Origin: Sinomonas atrocyanea
Lineage (GTDB): Bacteria > Actinomycetota > Actinomycetes > Actinomycetales > Micrococcaceae
Assembly: GCF_001577305.1 (NCBI RefSeq)
Contig: NZ_CP014518.1
Coordinates: 1,054,001 to 1,118,000, forward strand
Length of the DNA: 64,000 nt
Reading direction: 5' to 3'
Shown here: piece after piece, positions 15,581 to 24,372 of the stretch
How positions within the stretch are numbered: position 1 is the first letter of the stretch
How the letters are laid out: each line of letters begins with the position of its first letter
Made by a program: the position numbers and the translations under genes
The notes under the pieces: model-generated
What the model saw: the letters and a program-made list of their open reading frames with translations, nothing else
The model's database searches: none
Told to the model about the DNA's origin: nothing

Positions 15581-16411
15581 ATGGAAGCTCCGATGCCCCC
15601 TCTCATCCGCAGCGTGGTCGAGGTCGATGGCGCCGAACTGTCCTACTTGGCCGCCGGAGAGGCGGACAGTCCACCGCTGCTGCTCCTGCACGGCACGTTC
15701 TGGAGCAGAGTCTGGGCGCCGGTGCTGCCGGCCCTGGGCACTGCGGCGAGATGCATTGCGCTGGACCTGCCGGGCTTCGGTGCCAGCGCTGGGGAACTGA
15801 CGCCCGAGGAGGCAACTGTCCCTGCCCTGGCCCAGACCGTGGTCCATGCTGCGGAGGCCCTCGGCTTCGAGTCGTTCGACGTGGCTGGTCACGACATCGG
15901 CGGAGGCATCGCCCAACACCTTGCTGCGACCACAGGGCGGGTGCGGCGGATGGTGCTGATGAATGCGGTGATGTTCGACTCATGGCCCGTGCCCGCCGTC
16001 GAACGATTCCGGGCCCCTGAGGTGCGAGAGTCCACGAGCGCAGCCGACCTGCTCGAAGCCCGCGAGGCATCGACCCGGGGCAGCACCCTCCGGCCCCTTC
16101 GCGACGACGAGATCGCCGACTACCTCAGCCCCTGGCATGAGCCCGCACGGGTCCGCTCGTGGACGGCGATGGCCGCGTCCGCCGACGCCCAGTACACGGT
16201 GGCGCTCGTCCCTGCCCTGAAGCAGGCCGCAGTGCCCACGCGGCTCGTGTGGGGCCGCGACGACGACTTCCAGAAGCTGGACTACGGCCGCCGCTATGTG
16301 GCGGAGATCCCCAACTCGGACCTGGTGGTCGTCGAAGGGAAGCACATCCCGACCGAGGACTCGCCGCACGAGGTCGCGCAGGCGATCGTGGAGCACCTCA
16401 CCGCCGCGTGA
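15581..16411 (+). CDS. Alpha/beta hydrolase with aspartate nucleophile (epoxide hydrolase/dehalogenase type)
   Basis: A 276-residue alpha/beta-hydrolase. LLLLHGTF supplies the oxyanion-hole HG near residue 37, and the nucleophile elbow reads GHDIGGG with Asp105 where lipases have Ser. An Asp nucleophile is typical of epoxide hydrolases and haloalkane dehalogenases. The catalytic His is in EGKHIPTEDSP near the C-terminus, and WGRDDDF supplies a likely acid. The cap region is about 130-200. Substrate cannot be predicted. There is no signal peptide. Confidence 0.85.
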   Translation: MEAPMPPLIRSVVEVDGAELSYLAAGEADSPPLLLLHGTFWSRVWAPVLPALGTAARCIALDLPGFGASAGELTPEEATVPALAQTVVHAAEALGFESFDVAGHDIGGGIAQHLAATTGRVRRMVLMNAVMFDSWPVPAVERFRAPEVRESTSAADLLEAREASTRGSTLRPLRDDEIADYLSPWHEPARVRSWTAMAASADAQYTVALVPALKQAAVPTRLVWGRDDDFQKLDYGRRYVAEIPNSDLVVVEGKHIPTEDSPHEVAQAIVEHLTAA

Positions 16412-16433
16412 GGCCCGACGGCGGGGCATCCGG

Positions 16434-16709
16434 TCAGCGGGGGTTGCCCTCGCGGTCGTGGGAGGCGGGGCGTGACGCGTGGGTGGGCTTCAGGCCGCCG
16501 AGGACCCCCAGCACCGTGTGGCAGGGCCATCGCTCGAGGCAGCCCTCGCACGGTGTTCCGGTGGTCTGGCCCGCGGGCGCATGGGCCACCAGCAGGAACC
16601 GGCAGGCCTGCAGCGAGTACCTGCTGTGCGACATACCGCGTCGGCGGGCCTCATGGAGCACCTCGAGCATCGTCTCGTGCAGCGGCGAAGCTGGTTCTGG
16701 GTGCGGCAT
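16434..16709 (-). CDS. Short Cys-cluster protein, paralogue of the gene at 13907
   Basis: A 91-residue protein starting MPHPEPASPLHETMLEVLHE, nearly identical over its first 45 residues to the N-terminus of the gene at 14644. It has the same CxxCLERWPCHT cluster and GGLK ending. It lacks the second domain and finishes with a short basic tail. DNA similarity continues a few bases upstream of both starts (ATTACCC), so this is a recent local duplication. It converges with the hydrolase gene. Function is unknown; the cysteines may bind metal. Confidence 0.65.
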   Translation of the reverse strand: MPHPEPASPLHETMLEVLHEARRRGMSHSRYSLQACRFLLVAHAPAGQTTGTPCEGCLERWPCHTVLGVLGGLKPTHASRPASHDREGNPR

Positions 16710-16760
16710 GGGAGGTGGATTACCCGAATCGCAGCACGGAGAAACGATGGGTCCGCGGAC

Positions 16761-16789
16761 TTGACAGTTTCCGCCGGCCGGCTTGTCAT
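16761..16789 (+). promoter_or_regulatory. Promoter for the second HA-domain gene
   Basis: A consensus -35 TTGACA at 16761-16766 is followed after exactly 17 bases by TGTCAT (four of six to TATAAT). It lies in the 286-base gap before the HA-domain gene at 16996, leaving a leader of about 200 bases in which I see no further structure. Confidence 0.4.
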
Positions 16790-16995
16790 GCCGATCGCGG
16801 CGGTGCCCCGCGGTGACCGATCTCGCGCGGCCTCGCGTTCGACAGGACCGCTCGGCCTGTGTGACAAGGGCCGAAGGGGCGGTCCGAAGGCAGCCCGAAG
16901 GCCCTTGTAGGGAGCGTTACCGCGGCGTTATCTTCACGATCACTGGGGGGCCAGTCGGCGCTGGCCCCGCTTCACATCCGGCTATTGGGGGTCGC

Positions 16996-17280
16996 ATGAA
17001 CAGGGATCTGCACACACGGTTCGGTCGGGACATCACGGGGCTGCCGGCACTGCGGCAGCAGGGCGAGCAGGAGTTCGCCGCCAGGGCCAACGAACTCTCG
17101 GCCTTCATGCGCGAGCGCGACCGGGCGCCGGAAGCCGCCGCCGCGCACGACGCCGCGGAGGCGAGGCTCGGATCCTGGCTGGACGGGCAGCGGGCCGCCG
17201 ACCGTCGCGGGAGGCTGAGCCCTCATCGTGCCGACGCCCTCCAGGGCGTTCTGGGCAGGGGCTGGTCCTCGGCGCGCTAG
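16996..17280 (+). CDS. Small helicase-associated (HA) domain protein, second copy
   Basis: A 94-residue paralogue of the protein at 1574: NRDL near the start, ITGLPALRQQGEQEFAARANEL helix, then LGSWLDGQRAADRRGRLSPHRADAL and a closing GRGW, which is the full HA-domain pattern. It is a free-standing module without the helicase it normally accompanies. GGGGG six bases upstream supports the ATG at 16996. Downstream lies a bidirectional hairpin. A nucleic-acid-binding role is inferred from the family only. Confidence 0.65.
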   Translation: MNRDLHTRFGRDITGLPALRQQGEQEFAARANELSAFMRERDRAPEAAAAHDAAEARLGSWLDGQRAADRRGRLSPHRADALQGVLGRGWSSAR

Positions 17281-17301
17281 CAGGACGCTCCCGAAAAACT
17301 G

Positions 17302-17341
17302 CTGGCCGCTCCCGGGAAGTTCCGTTCCCGGGAGCAGCCAG
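17302..17341. terminator. Bidirectional terminator between convergent genes
   Basis: CTGGC-CGCTCCCGGGAA at 17302-17317 pairs with TTCCCGGGAGCAGCCAG ending at 17341 around a six-base loop. It separates the HA-domain gene (plus) from the phosphatase gene (minus). Confidence 0.7.
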
Positions 17342-17361
17342 CGCCTTCAGCAGGACAACGG

Positions 17362-18552
17362 TCAGGGGCGGAAGAGCTCCTCGAGCGTGCCCGAGGTGGT
17401 GGGCGAGCAGGTGTTCGCCAGGCAGCCGAGGTGCCAGAGGTGCTCGATGGTCGAGAGCAGCGTGTAGTGGTCGGCGAGCTTGTCCGTGGTCTTGTGCGGC
17501 CCCTGGGCCGAGTTGATCACGATGAACGGGGCGTCGCCGCCGCCGAGCACCGTTCCGTTGGCGCCCACGGGGCTCCCAGGGCCGCCCGAGTAGCCAGAGT
17601 AGTCATTCTCGTCCCACGCCAGCACGATGCTCGAGTTCGTGGTCTTCCACGTCGGGGAGTCCATGATCTGCGTGACCTGCTGCTTGAGGTAGTCGTCGCC
17701 GAGCTTGATCGCGCCGTGGTCGAGCCCGGAGTCCGGGTAGCCGCAGGACGGGATGCCGATCAGGTTCGCGCCCGAGGGGGAGGTGCCGTGCATGTCGTGG
17801 CACTGGTCGGGGCTGATCCACACGAAATTGGGGACGTTCCCAGAGGAGAGGTCGCTGGCCAGGTTGTTCTCGAGCGGGACGATCTTCGAGGTGCGGGCGG
17901 GGTTGTCCGCGATGTCGGAGAAGTACATGAAGGGGTTGTGCTTCTCGGCGTAGAGCTTGACTGTCGTCGAGCCGATCGTCGGCGCGTACTCGACGGTGGA
18001 TCCGGCCGAGGGCATCGACTGCATGTAGGCCTTCCAGGAGAGCCCCTTGGCCTCGAGCTGGTCGACGATGTTCTTTCCGGAGAACATGTGCGGCTTGGCG
18101 GAGGCGCTTGCGATCTGCGCGGGAGTGAGCGAGGCGGTGTCCGTGGAGTCCCCCGAGCCCGGCACGAACTCCTCCGGGGCGCACGTGACGTCGGCGCCGG
18201 CCTTGCAGTCGTCCCAGATTCCCTGGAAGTCGCCCGAGATCGCGGCGAGGTAGTTCGTCAGGCTCGGATGCGTCACCCCGTGGTAGTTGGTCGCGACGTT
18301 GTACTTCTGCGCGAGGGAGGTGATGTACGGCGCGTCGGCGGTGTTGCCGATGATCTGGTCGCGGCCGTGGTTCTCCATCATGATCACGAAGACGTGGTCG
18401 GGCCCGTCGGCGCCGTGTGCCGCCGGCGCGGCGGGAGTTCCGGGGGCCGCCGAGGCCGCGGAGGGGATGGCCGCAGCGGCTCCGGTGAGCGCCACTGCGG
18501 CGGCCATCGCCGCCGCTGCGCCAGCGGCGCGGCTTCTGAGCAGGTTGAGCAT
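17362..18552 (-). CDS. Secreted acid-phosphatase-type phosphoesterase
   Basis: A 396-residue exported enzyme of the phosphoesterase family PF04185 (AcpA/phospholipase C superfamily). The signal peptide spans residues 1-40. The metal-binding start is DHVFVIMMENHGRDQIIG, followed by GVTHPSLTNYLAAISGD, then ISPDQCHDMHG and IVLAWDENDYSG, which carry the remaining metal ligands. It should release phosphate from esters outside the cell. AAAGGAGA precedes the ATG. It lies 92 bases after the phospholipase C gene on the same strand, consistent with one phosphate-starvation operon. Confidence 0.85.
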   Translation of the reverse strand: MLNLLRSRAAGAAAAMAAAVALTGAAAAIPSAASAAPGTPAAPAAHGADGPDHVFVIMMENHGRDQIIGNTADAPYITSLAQKYNVATNYHGVTHPSLTNYLAAISGDFQGIWDDCKAGADVTCAPEEFVPGSGDSTDTASLTPAQIASASAKPHMFSGKNIVDQLEAKGLSWKAYMQSMPSAGSTVEYAPTIGSTTVKLYAEKHNPFMYFSDIADNPARTSKIVPLENNLASDLSSGNVPNFVWISPDQCHDMHGTSPSGANLIGIPSCGYPDSGLDHGAIKLGDDYLKQQVTQIMDSPTWKTTNSSIVLAWDENDYSGYSGGPGSPVGANGTVLGGGDAPFIVINSAQGPHKTTDKLADHYTLLSTIEHLWHLGCLANTCSPTTSGTLEELFRP

Positions 18553-18644
18553 GGGATTCTCCTTTGTCGGGGTGCGTCCCGGGCGGGACGCATGGTGCCT
18601 CGTTGTCTCTGCCGGGCTGGGGTCTGCCCCAGCCCGGGCTCCGG

Positions 18645-20741
18645 TCACCGGCCGAGCTGCGGGTCGCTCGTGAGGGAGCCTGCGTTCTCGAGCCGCCCGG
18701 CGACGACGCGGACGAGCGACGGGTCCTGCGCGGACGTGACCGTGAGGTCGTACCAGCCGCCGGAGGTCGGGAGGACCACGGTCCTGGCTTGGCCCGGGTT
18801 GAGCGAGAGGGCCTGCGTTCCGGCGCCGTAGGCGTCCTTGAGCGTGAGGTCGGCCTTGGCGGATCCGGCGTTCTCGATCCGGAACCGGGCATGGCCGGCG
18901 GTCCCGTCTGCTGCGACGGCCACGCGGACATCGGCGGCGGCCGCGGTGCCCGCGAGGCGGCGGTACCAGCCGGCAGGGCCGTGCATCTGCACGTCATACT
19001 CGGTGCCGAGCGTCCACGCGGCGTCCAGCGCCGCGCCGGCGCCGATCGTGTAGGAGTACGGGGCGGCCGGCAGGAGATTCGAGCGGACCTGCACGTGGGC
19101 GCCCAGCGTTCCGGAGTTCTTCCACCGCGCGGCGAGCTTCCCGCCGTCGACCGTCGTCTCGACGTCGAGCGCGTAGCCGAGGCCGCGGGAGGGCCGCGTC
19201 CCCTTCTCCTGGCTGGGCATGGTGTTGGCCGCCGGCGGCGCAGGGACGTAGCTGGGGTACTTCTTGGCGGCCGCGATGTCCGCGTCGCTCGGCTTGTACG
19301 AGGCGGTGTCCGGCAGTGCCGGGGCCGTGCCGGCCGTGGCAGAGAAGTCGAAGGCGCTGGTGAGGTCGCCGCAGACCGCCCGCCGCCAGGGGGTGATGTT
19401 GGGCGACTTCACCCCGAACCGGGCCTCGAGGAAGCGCACGATCGAGGTGTGGTCGAACGTCTCCGAGCAGACCCAGCCGCCCATGCTCCACGGCGAGACC
19501 ACGATCATGGGCACGCGCACGCCCAGTCCGAAGTGGCCGGGGACGTCCGCCTTGCCGGAGTACGTCATGCGGCCGTCGTACCACTCGCCGTCGGTGGGAA
19601 CCGTTGAGGCGCCGGGAATCTGCGGGGTGTTGGGGTGCGGCGGGACGATGTGGTCGTAGAAGCCGTCGTTCTCGTCGTACATGAAGAACACCGCGGTCTT
19701 GCTCCACACGTCCGGGTTCGAGGTGAGGATGTCCAGGATGTTGGCGGTGTACCAGGCGCCGTAGTCGGCCGGCCAGTTCGAGTGCTCGGTGTACGCCTCG
19801 GGGGCGACGATGTAGGAGACCTGGGGGAGCGTGCCCTTGGCGACGTCGTCCCGGAAGATGCGGAAGAGGTCGTCGTGGGCGCCGAGGACGTCGGTGCCGG
19901 TGCGGGCCTTGTCGTAGAGCGGCGTCCCGGGCTTCGCGTTCTGGTACTGCAGGAAGTACAGCAGCGAGTTGTCGCCGTAGTTGCCGATGTACGGGTTGCC
20001 GGTCCAGCCCTCGTAGTGCGCCGGGTCGAGGCCCTGCCCGATGTCCTGGTAGACCTTCCAGCTCACGCCCGCCTTCTCGAGCTCCTCGGGATAGGTGCTC
20101 CACGTGTAGCCCGTCTCGGCGTTCCACAGGTCGGGACCGCCGCCCGTGCCGGAGCCGTTGCCCTTCCCCGACGGATCGTCGCCGCCGGCGAACATGAAGT
20201 AGCGGTTCGGGTCCGTGGGCCCCAGGACCGAACAGTGGTACTGGTCGCAGACCGTGAACGCGTCGGCGAGGGCGAAGTGGAAAGGAATGTCCCCGCGCTC
20301 GTAGAAGGCCATGGTCGCGTCGGACTTCGCGGGGAGCCACTTGTCGTACTTCCCGGCGTTGAACGCCTCGTGGGTCATCTTCCACGAGTGGTCGAGGTCT
20401 TCCACGAACTGGAGGCCGAGGTTGGGGGCACTCGGGTGGAAGGGGGTGATCTCGCGCGTGGCGTTGGCCTGGTGGAACGAGTCCTTCCCGCTCGGGAGGA
20501 TCGCCGGGTGGGGGTCCGAGAACCCGCGCACGCCCTTGAGCGTGCCGAAGTAGTGGTCGAACGCCCGGTTCTCCTGCATGAAGACGATGACGTGCTCGAC
20601 GTCCTTGATGGAACCGGTGGCCCGGTTCGCCGGGATGGTCGCGGCGCGGGCGATGCTCTGACCGAGCATCTGGGACATCGCAGTCCCTGCGGCCGTGGCG
20701 GCCGAGAGTTGGAGGAAACGACGACGGTTCAGGCTTGTCAT
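18645..20741 (-). CDS. Tat-exported phospholipase C (phosphocholine-specific type)
   Basis: A 698-residue enzyme with a twin-arginine signal NRRRFLQLS at residues 5-13. The catalytic domain (about 45-500) shows VEHVIVFMQENRAFDHYFG, a GPTDPNRYF motif, FFMYDENDGFYDH and the late ETFDHTSIVRFLE. After it come two C-terminal beta domains of the DUF756 type (about 520-690). This layout defines the phosphocholine-preferring phospholipase C family, which splits phosphatidylcholine or sphingomyelin. A good AGGAGC ribosome-binding site precedes the ATG. A PHO-box-like repeat lies 53 bases upstream, and the phosphatase gene follows. Confidence 0.9.
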   Translation of the reverse strand: MTSLNRRRFLQLSAATAAGTAMSQMLGQSIARAATIPANRATGSIKDVEHVIVFMQENRAFDHYFGTLKGVRGFSDPHPAILPSGKDSFHQANATREITPFHPSAPNLGLQFVEDLDHSWKMTHEAFNAGKYDKWLPAKSDATMAFYERGDIPFHFALADAFTVCDQYHCSVLGPTDPNRYFMFAGGDDPSGKGNGSGTGGGPDLWNAETGYTWSTYPEELEKAGVSWKVYQDIGQGLDPAHYEGWTGNPYIGNYGDNSLLYFLQYQNAKPGTPLYDKARTGTDVLGAHDDLFRIFRDDVAKGTLPQVSYIVAPEAYTEHSNWPADYGAWYTANILDILTSNPDVWSKTAVFFMYDENDGFYDHIVPPHPNTPQIPGASTVPTDGEWYDGRMTYSGKADVPGHFGLGVRVPMIVVSPWSMGGWVCSETFDHTSIVRFLEARFGVKSPNITPWRRAVCGDLTSAFDFSATAGTAPALPDTASYKPSDADIAAAKKYPSYVPAPPAANTMPSQEKGTRPSRGLGYALDVETTVDGGKLAARWKNSGTLGAHVQVRSNLLPAAPYSYTIGAGAALDAAWTLGTEYDVQMHGPAGWYRRLAGTAAAADVRVAVAADGTAGHARFRIENAGSAKADLTLKDAYGAGTQALSLNPGQARTVVLPTSGGWYDLTVTSAQDPSLVRVVAGRLENAGSLTSDPQLGR

Positions 20742-20793
20742 GGACTGCTCCTAGTGCACGAAGGTGGCGTCCCCCGCGAGGCAGCTTCCTCCG

Positions 20794-20826
20794 CGAAGGT
20801 GAAGGCCGTATGGAGATGCCGTGAAC
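20794..20826 (-). promoter_or_regulatory. PHO-box-like triple direct repeat upstream of phospholipase C
   Basis: Read on the minus strand the block is GTTCACGGCAT, CTCCATACGGC and CTTCACCTTCG, three 11-base units in register. The outer two match GTTCACC in six of seven positions; the middle one is degenerate. This is the spacing PhoP uses in actinobacteria. It points towards the phospholipase C gene starting at 20741. Confidence 0.5.
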
Positions 20827-20916
20827 TTTGGGCGACCGTGCACCCGGTGCGGGGCTGGGGTGCGCCAGCGACAGGAAGGGAGGGGACCCTAGACTGGCCT
20901 CGACCGACCGACGAAA

Positions 20917-21573
20917 GTGACGCCGCCAGTGAACTTCAAGCCCGCATCTCCTTTCCTCCTCGCGGCGCTCGCTGTGGGCCTGGCAGGCTGCTCGGCGCCA
21001 GCGTCGGCGCCAGCGCCGAGCGCATCCGCCACCGCGTCGGCGTCGGCTTCCGTCGCCGCCTCGGGCGGGGGACAGGCCACCGGTGCCAGCTCCGGCTGGC
21101 AACTGGTGCCCGCGAACGGGGCAGCGGGGATCAAGGCCGCGGGACTCCAGGTCCTCTCCGAAGAGGGAAGCGCCGAGCACTACCACGCGCACCTCGACGT
21201 CGTCTCGGACGGCAGACCCGTTCCCGTGCCGGCAGACATCGGCTTCAGCTTCGGGGCGGACGGACAGCCCAACGGCATCTCCGCGCTGCACACCCACGAC
21301 CCCTCCGGCATCATCCACATCGAGGCCCCCACAGCCGGCGTCACCTATACCCTCGGGCAGGTGCTCACTGAGTGGGGCGTCCTGGACGGTTCGGGCGGCG
21401 CCCCGGGCAGTGCGCACTCGAGTGCGGCCGACTGGCAGGCGTACGTGAACGGGGTCAAGCAGCCCGGGAATCCCCGGGACATCAGGCTCAAGGCCCACGA
21501 TGAGGTGCTGCTCGTGCACGGCGCGGCCCCGGCCACCGTCCCGAGTTCGTACAGCTTCCCCGAGGGCTACTGA
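20917..21573 (+). CDS. Lipoprotein with HxHAH metal-binding-like motifs
   Basis: A 218-residue lipoprotein with lipobox LAGC at about residue 25, then an Ala/Ser/Pro linker of about 40 residues. The mature domain contains AEHYHAHLDV and ISALHTHDPSGIIHIE, two histidine clusters that could hold a metal, and a GxVKQPGNPRDIRLKAHDEV strand pair. I do not recognise a named family; similar domains occur in actinobacterial membrane-bound proteins. The start is either GTG 20917 or GTG 20929; neither has a strong ribosome-binding site. It is divergent from phospholipase C. Confidence 0.7.
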   Translation: MTPPVNFKPASPFLLAALAVGLAGCSAPASAPAPSASATASASASVAASGGGQATGASSGWQLVPANGAAGIKAAGLQVLSEEGSAEHYHAHLDVVSDGRPVPVPADIGFSFGADGQPNGISALHTHDPSGIIHIEAPTAGVTYTLGQVLTEWGVLDGSGGAPGSAHSSAADWQAYVNGVKQPGNPRDIRLKAHDEVLLVHGAAPATVPSSYSFPEGY

Positions 21574-21737
21574 CGCCACGTGCCGCTGGCCCGGCTCGGA
21601 GCAGCCGAGCGCCCCTCTCCAAGGGCCAGCCAATGTTTGCCCAAGGGACAGCCGAGGATTGCGCGGCGTCCGCGTTGGACGCGTCCAAGGTCCCCTAGGA
21701 TCGGAAGCGCAGTGATCCCGCCTTTGGAGGCCCCCTC

Positions 21738-24284
21738 ATGCGCCGACGCGCCCCCCACCACCGTGCCCAGCCCGCCAAGAAGCGCCGTCCCCGACGACCC
21801 GTCCGGCAGGGCAACGCGCCCCGCGCCCTCGCCACGGCCGCCGTCGTCCTCGCCGTCGCCGCGGTCCCGATGATGACCGGGCAGGGGGTGGCCCCAGCAC
21901 AGGCCGCCCCGCCGCCCGCGATCGCCCCGGCTATCGTCCCCGCTGTCCTCCCGCAGCGGACCGCGCAGCTCTCGGTCACCATCGTCACGCTGCAGACCAG
22001 CGACAAGACAGCTGCCGACGCCGCCGCGCTGGACGTCAATGCCTACGAGAACGCTGTCTCCTCGGCGAGTGCCTACTGGTCCACGATGTCGGCCGGACGC
22101 ATCAGCATGCACGTCGACAAGGTCATGGCGGGGTTCAAGACCACCGCCTCCTCGAGCGACGACTTCACGGTCATCATGAACACGGTCGCCCAGGAGATCG
22201 GATGGACCCCGGGCTCGTCCAATGTGCTGGTCCTCGCCGTCCCCCGCACCGACGTGATCGTGTACGGGACGACCGGCAACCTGGGAGCCGGGGCTGAAAC
22301 GGGCCAGACCAGCGGCCTCGTCCTCCTGCCGAGCCCGTCCAACTTCACCTCCCCGGTCACCGCGCACGAGTTCGGCCACGTCCTCGGGCTAGGTCATGCC
22401 AACGCCCTGCAGTGCACGGACGGGGCCGCCGACTCGACCCTCGCCGGCACCGACTTCACGGACCCGGCCTGCACCACCCGCTTCTACGGCGACCGCCTCG
22501 ACCTCATGGGCATCTCGCAGTGGAGCACCCCGCAGCTGAACTCCGTCCTGTACGAGTACGGCGGGTTCGGCACCGGGAACGAGATCCGCAACGTCGGCAC
22601 CGCCGGGGCGCCCATGTCGATTACCCTCACCCCGTGGGCCGGGACCGGGGCCAACCGTGCGGCGAAATTCCAGGACCCGCTCACGGGGGAGTGGTACTAC
22701 CTCCAGTACAAGGCCCCGGTCGGGTACGACGCCCCGACCGCCGTCAACGGGAACCAGGGCGTGGAGATCCTCAAGGGCGGCCTCGAACAGGGAACGTCCC
22801 TGGTCATCGCCCCGAGCACGATGCCGTTCCTCGGCTACTACGCGTCCAACTTGGCGTGGCAGCCCGGCCAGACCTTCACCACCGCGGGCGGCACCCGGGT
22901 CACGGTCAACTCCGTCTCGGCCGCCTCCGCGACGGTCACGGTCACCGGCGGCAACGTGCCCCCGCCCGGCGTCGCTGACCTCATGGACGCCAAGGCCGCC
23001 CAGTTCGGCCTCGGCGCCGGATTCGGTGGCTACGGCATCTCCCGCAACGGCGGCTGGTACCACATGTACCAGGGCGGCGCGGTCATCTGGACCCCGGCCA
23101 ACGGCGCCATGGTCTCCCACGGGGCCATCCGCTCCGTGTGGCAGGCCCTCGGGTTCGAGAACGGCAAGATGGGATACCCCACCACCGATGAGGTGGGCGG
23201 CCTCAAGGACGGCGGCGTCTACCAGATGTACGAGGGCGGGGCGATCGTCTGGTCCCCGGCGACCGGCGCCCACGAGTCCACCGGAGCGATCCGCGGCCGC
23301 TATTCGCAGCTCGGGTACGAGAACGGCGTCATGGGCTACCCCACCGGCGCCGAGACGTCGGGGCTGAAGGACGGCGGCGTGTACCAGCTGTACCAGGGCG
23401 GCGCGATCGAGTGGTCCCCGGCCACCGGAGCTTTCGAGTCCAAGGGCGCCATCCGGGCCCGGTACTCCCAGCTCGGGTACGAGAACGGCGTCATGGGCTA
23501 CCCCACGAGCGGGGAGACGCAGGGCCTCAAGGGCGGCGGCGTCAGCCAGGCCTACCAGGGCGGCGCTATCGTCTGGTCTTCGGCCACCGGCGCGTTCGAG
23601 TCCAAGGGCGCCATCCGCGGCGAATGGCAGGCACTCGGCGCCCAGGACGGCGGCCTGGGCTACCCCACGACCGGCGAGGTTCCCGGCCTCAAGGACGGCG
23701 GTGTCTACCAGATGTACCAGGGCGGCGCCCTCGTCTGGTCCCCCGCCACCGGCGCGCACGAGTCCACCGGCGCGATCCGGTCCCGGTACGCACAGCTCGG
23801 GTACGAGAACGGGCCCATGGGCTACCCCACGGGCGACGAGGTCTCCGGCCTCACCGGCGGCGGCGTGATGCAGGCCTACCAGGGCGGGGCGATCGTCTGG
23901 TCCCCGACCACCGGGGCGTTCGAGTCCAAGGGCGCGATCCGGTCCGCCTGGCTGTCCTTGGGCGCCCAAGACGGCCGACTCGGCTACCCCACCAGCGGTG
24001 AGTACGCCGTCGCGGGAGGGGTCGCCCAGGACTTCCAAGGCGGCCGGATCGTCTGGAGCCCCACGTCCGGGATCACCGTCACTCCCAATGGCACCGCGGC
24101 CCCGGCTCCGAGCTCGCCGGCCCCGACCTCGACCGCGGCGCCGACACCCAGCCCGTCCGCCGCGCCGACATCGAGCCCGCTGTCCACGCCGAACCCCAGC
24201 GTGTCCGCCACCTCGAGCCCGACCGGTACGGCCACTCCGAGCCCGACCGCGGCCACGACCGGCACTGCGACGCCGACGCCCTAG
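21738..24284 (+). CDS. Secreted zinc metalloprotease with seven LGFP repeats
   Basis: An 848-residue exported protein. After a long basic N-terminus and signal helix (residues ~30-58) comes a metzincin-type protease domain. It carries HEFGHVLGLGH at 210-220 and a later Met-turn-like DLMGIS, similar to gametolysin-type (M11) enzymes. From about residue 420 seven LGFP repeats follow, each with MGYPT and GGVYQMYQGGAIVWSP. The last ~55 residues are a Pro/Ser/Thr/Ala tail. LGFP repeats should hold it in the wall. A GGAGG ribosome-binding site fixes the ATG. The combination of protease and LGFP array is notable. Confidence 0.88.
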   Translation: MRRRAPHHRAQPAKKRRPRRPVRQGNAPRALATAAVVLAVAAVPMMTGQGVAPAQAAPPPAIAPAIVPAVLPQRTAQLSVTIVTLQTSDKTAADAAALDVNAYENAVSSASAYWSTMSAGRISMHVDKVMAGFKTTASSSDDFTVIMNTVAQEIGWTPGSSNVLVLAVPRTDVIVYGTTGNLGAGAETGQTSGLVLLPSPSNFTSPVTAHEFGHVLGLGHANALQCTDGAADSTLAGTDFTDPACTTRFYGDRLDLMGISQWSTPQLNSVLYEYGGFGTGNEIRNVGTAGAPMSITLTPWAGTGANRAAKFQDPLTGEWYYLQYKAPVGYDAPTAVNGNQGVEILKGGLEQGTSLVIAPSTMPFLGYYASNLAWQPGQTFTTAGGTRVTVNSVSAASATVTVTGGNVPPPGVADLMDAKAAQFGLGAGFGGYGISRNGGWYHMYQGGAVIWTPANGAMVSHGAIRSVWQALGFENGKMGYPTTDEVGGLKDGGVYQMYEGGAIVWSPATGAHESTGAIRGRYSQLGYENGVMGYPTGAETSGLKDGGVYQLYQGGAIEWSPATGAFESKGAIRARYSQLGYENGVMGYPTSGETQGLKGGGVSQAYQGGAIVWSSATGAFESKGAIRGEWQALGAQDGGLGYPTTGEVPGLKDGGVYQMYQGGALVWSPATGAHESTGAIRSRYAQLGYENGPMGYPTGDEVSGLTGGGVMQAYQGGAIVWSPTTGAFESKGAIRSAWLSLGAQDGRLGYPTSGEYAVAGGVAQDFQGGRIVWSPTSGITVTPNGTAAPAPSSPAPTSTAAPTPSPSAAPTSSPLSTPNPSVSATSSPTGTATPSPTAATTGTATPTP

Positions 24285-24301
24285 GCAGGCTGTGGCCGGC
24301 A

Positions 24302-24334
24302 GGGGCCCCGGACTCCAGCGGAGTCCGGGGCCCC
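24302..24334. terminator. Bidirectional terminator after the metalloprotease
   Basis: A perfect 15-bp GC-rich stem (24302-24316 with 24320-24334) with a three-base AGC loop lies between the convergent genes ending at 24284 and 24373. Confidence 0.8.
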
Positions 24335-24372
24335 TGTCGCTGCCTCGCGGCAGGCACGTGCCGGCAGAGTGG

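Noticed and set aside
19635..21371. A long plus-strand open frame crossing the phospholipase C promoter.
   Set aside because: It runs antisense through the phospholipase C gene into a lipoprotein gene in the wrong frame; no protein motif is seen.
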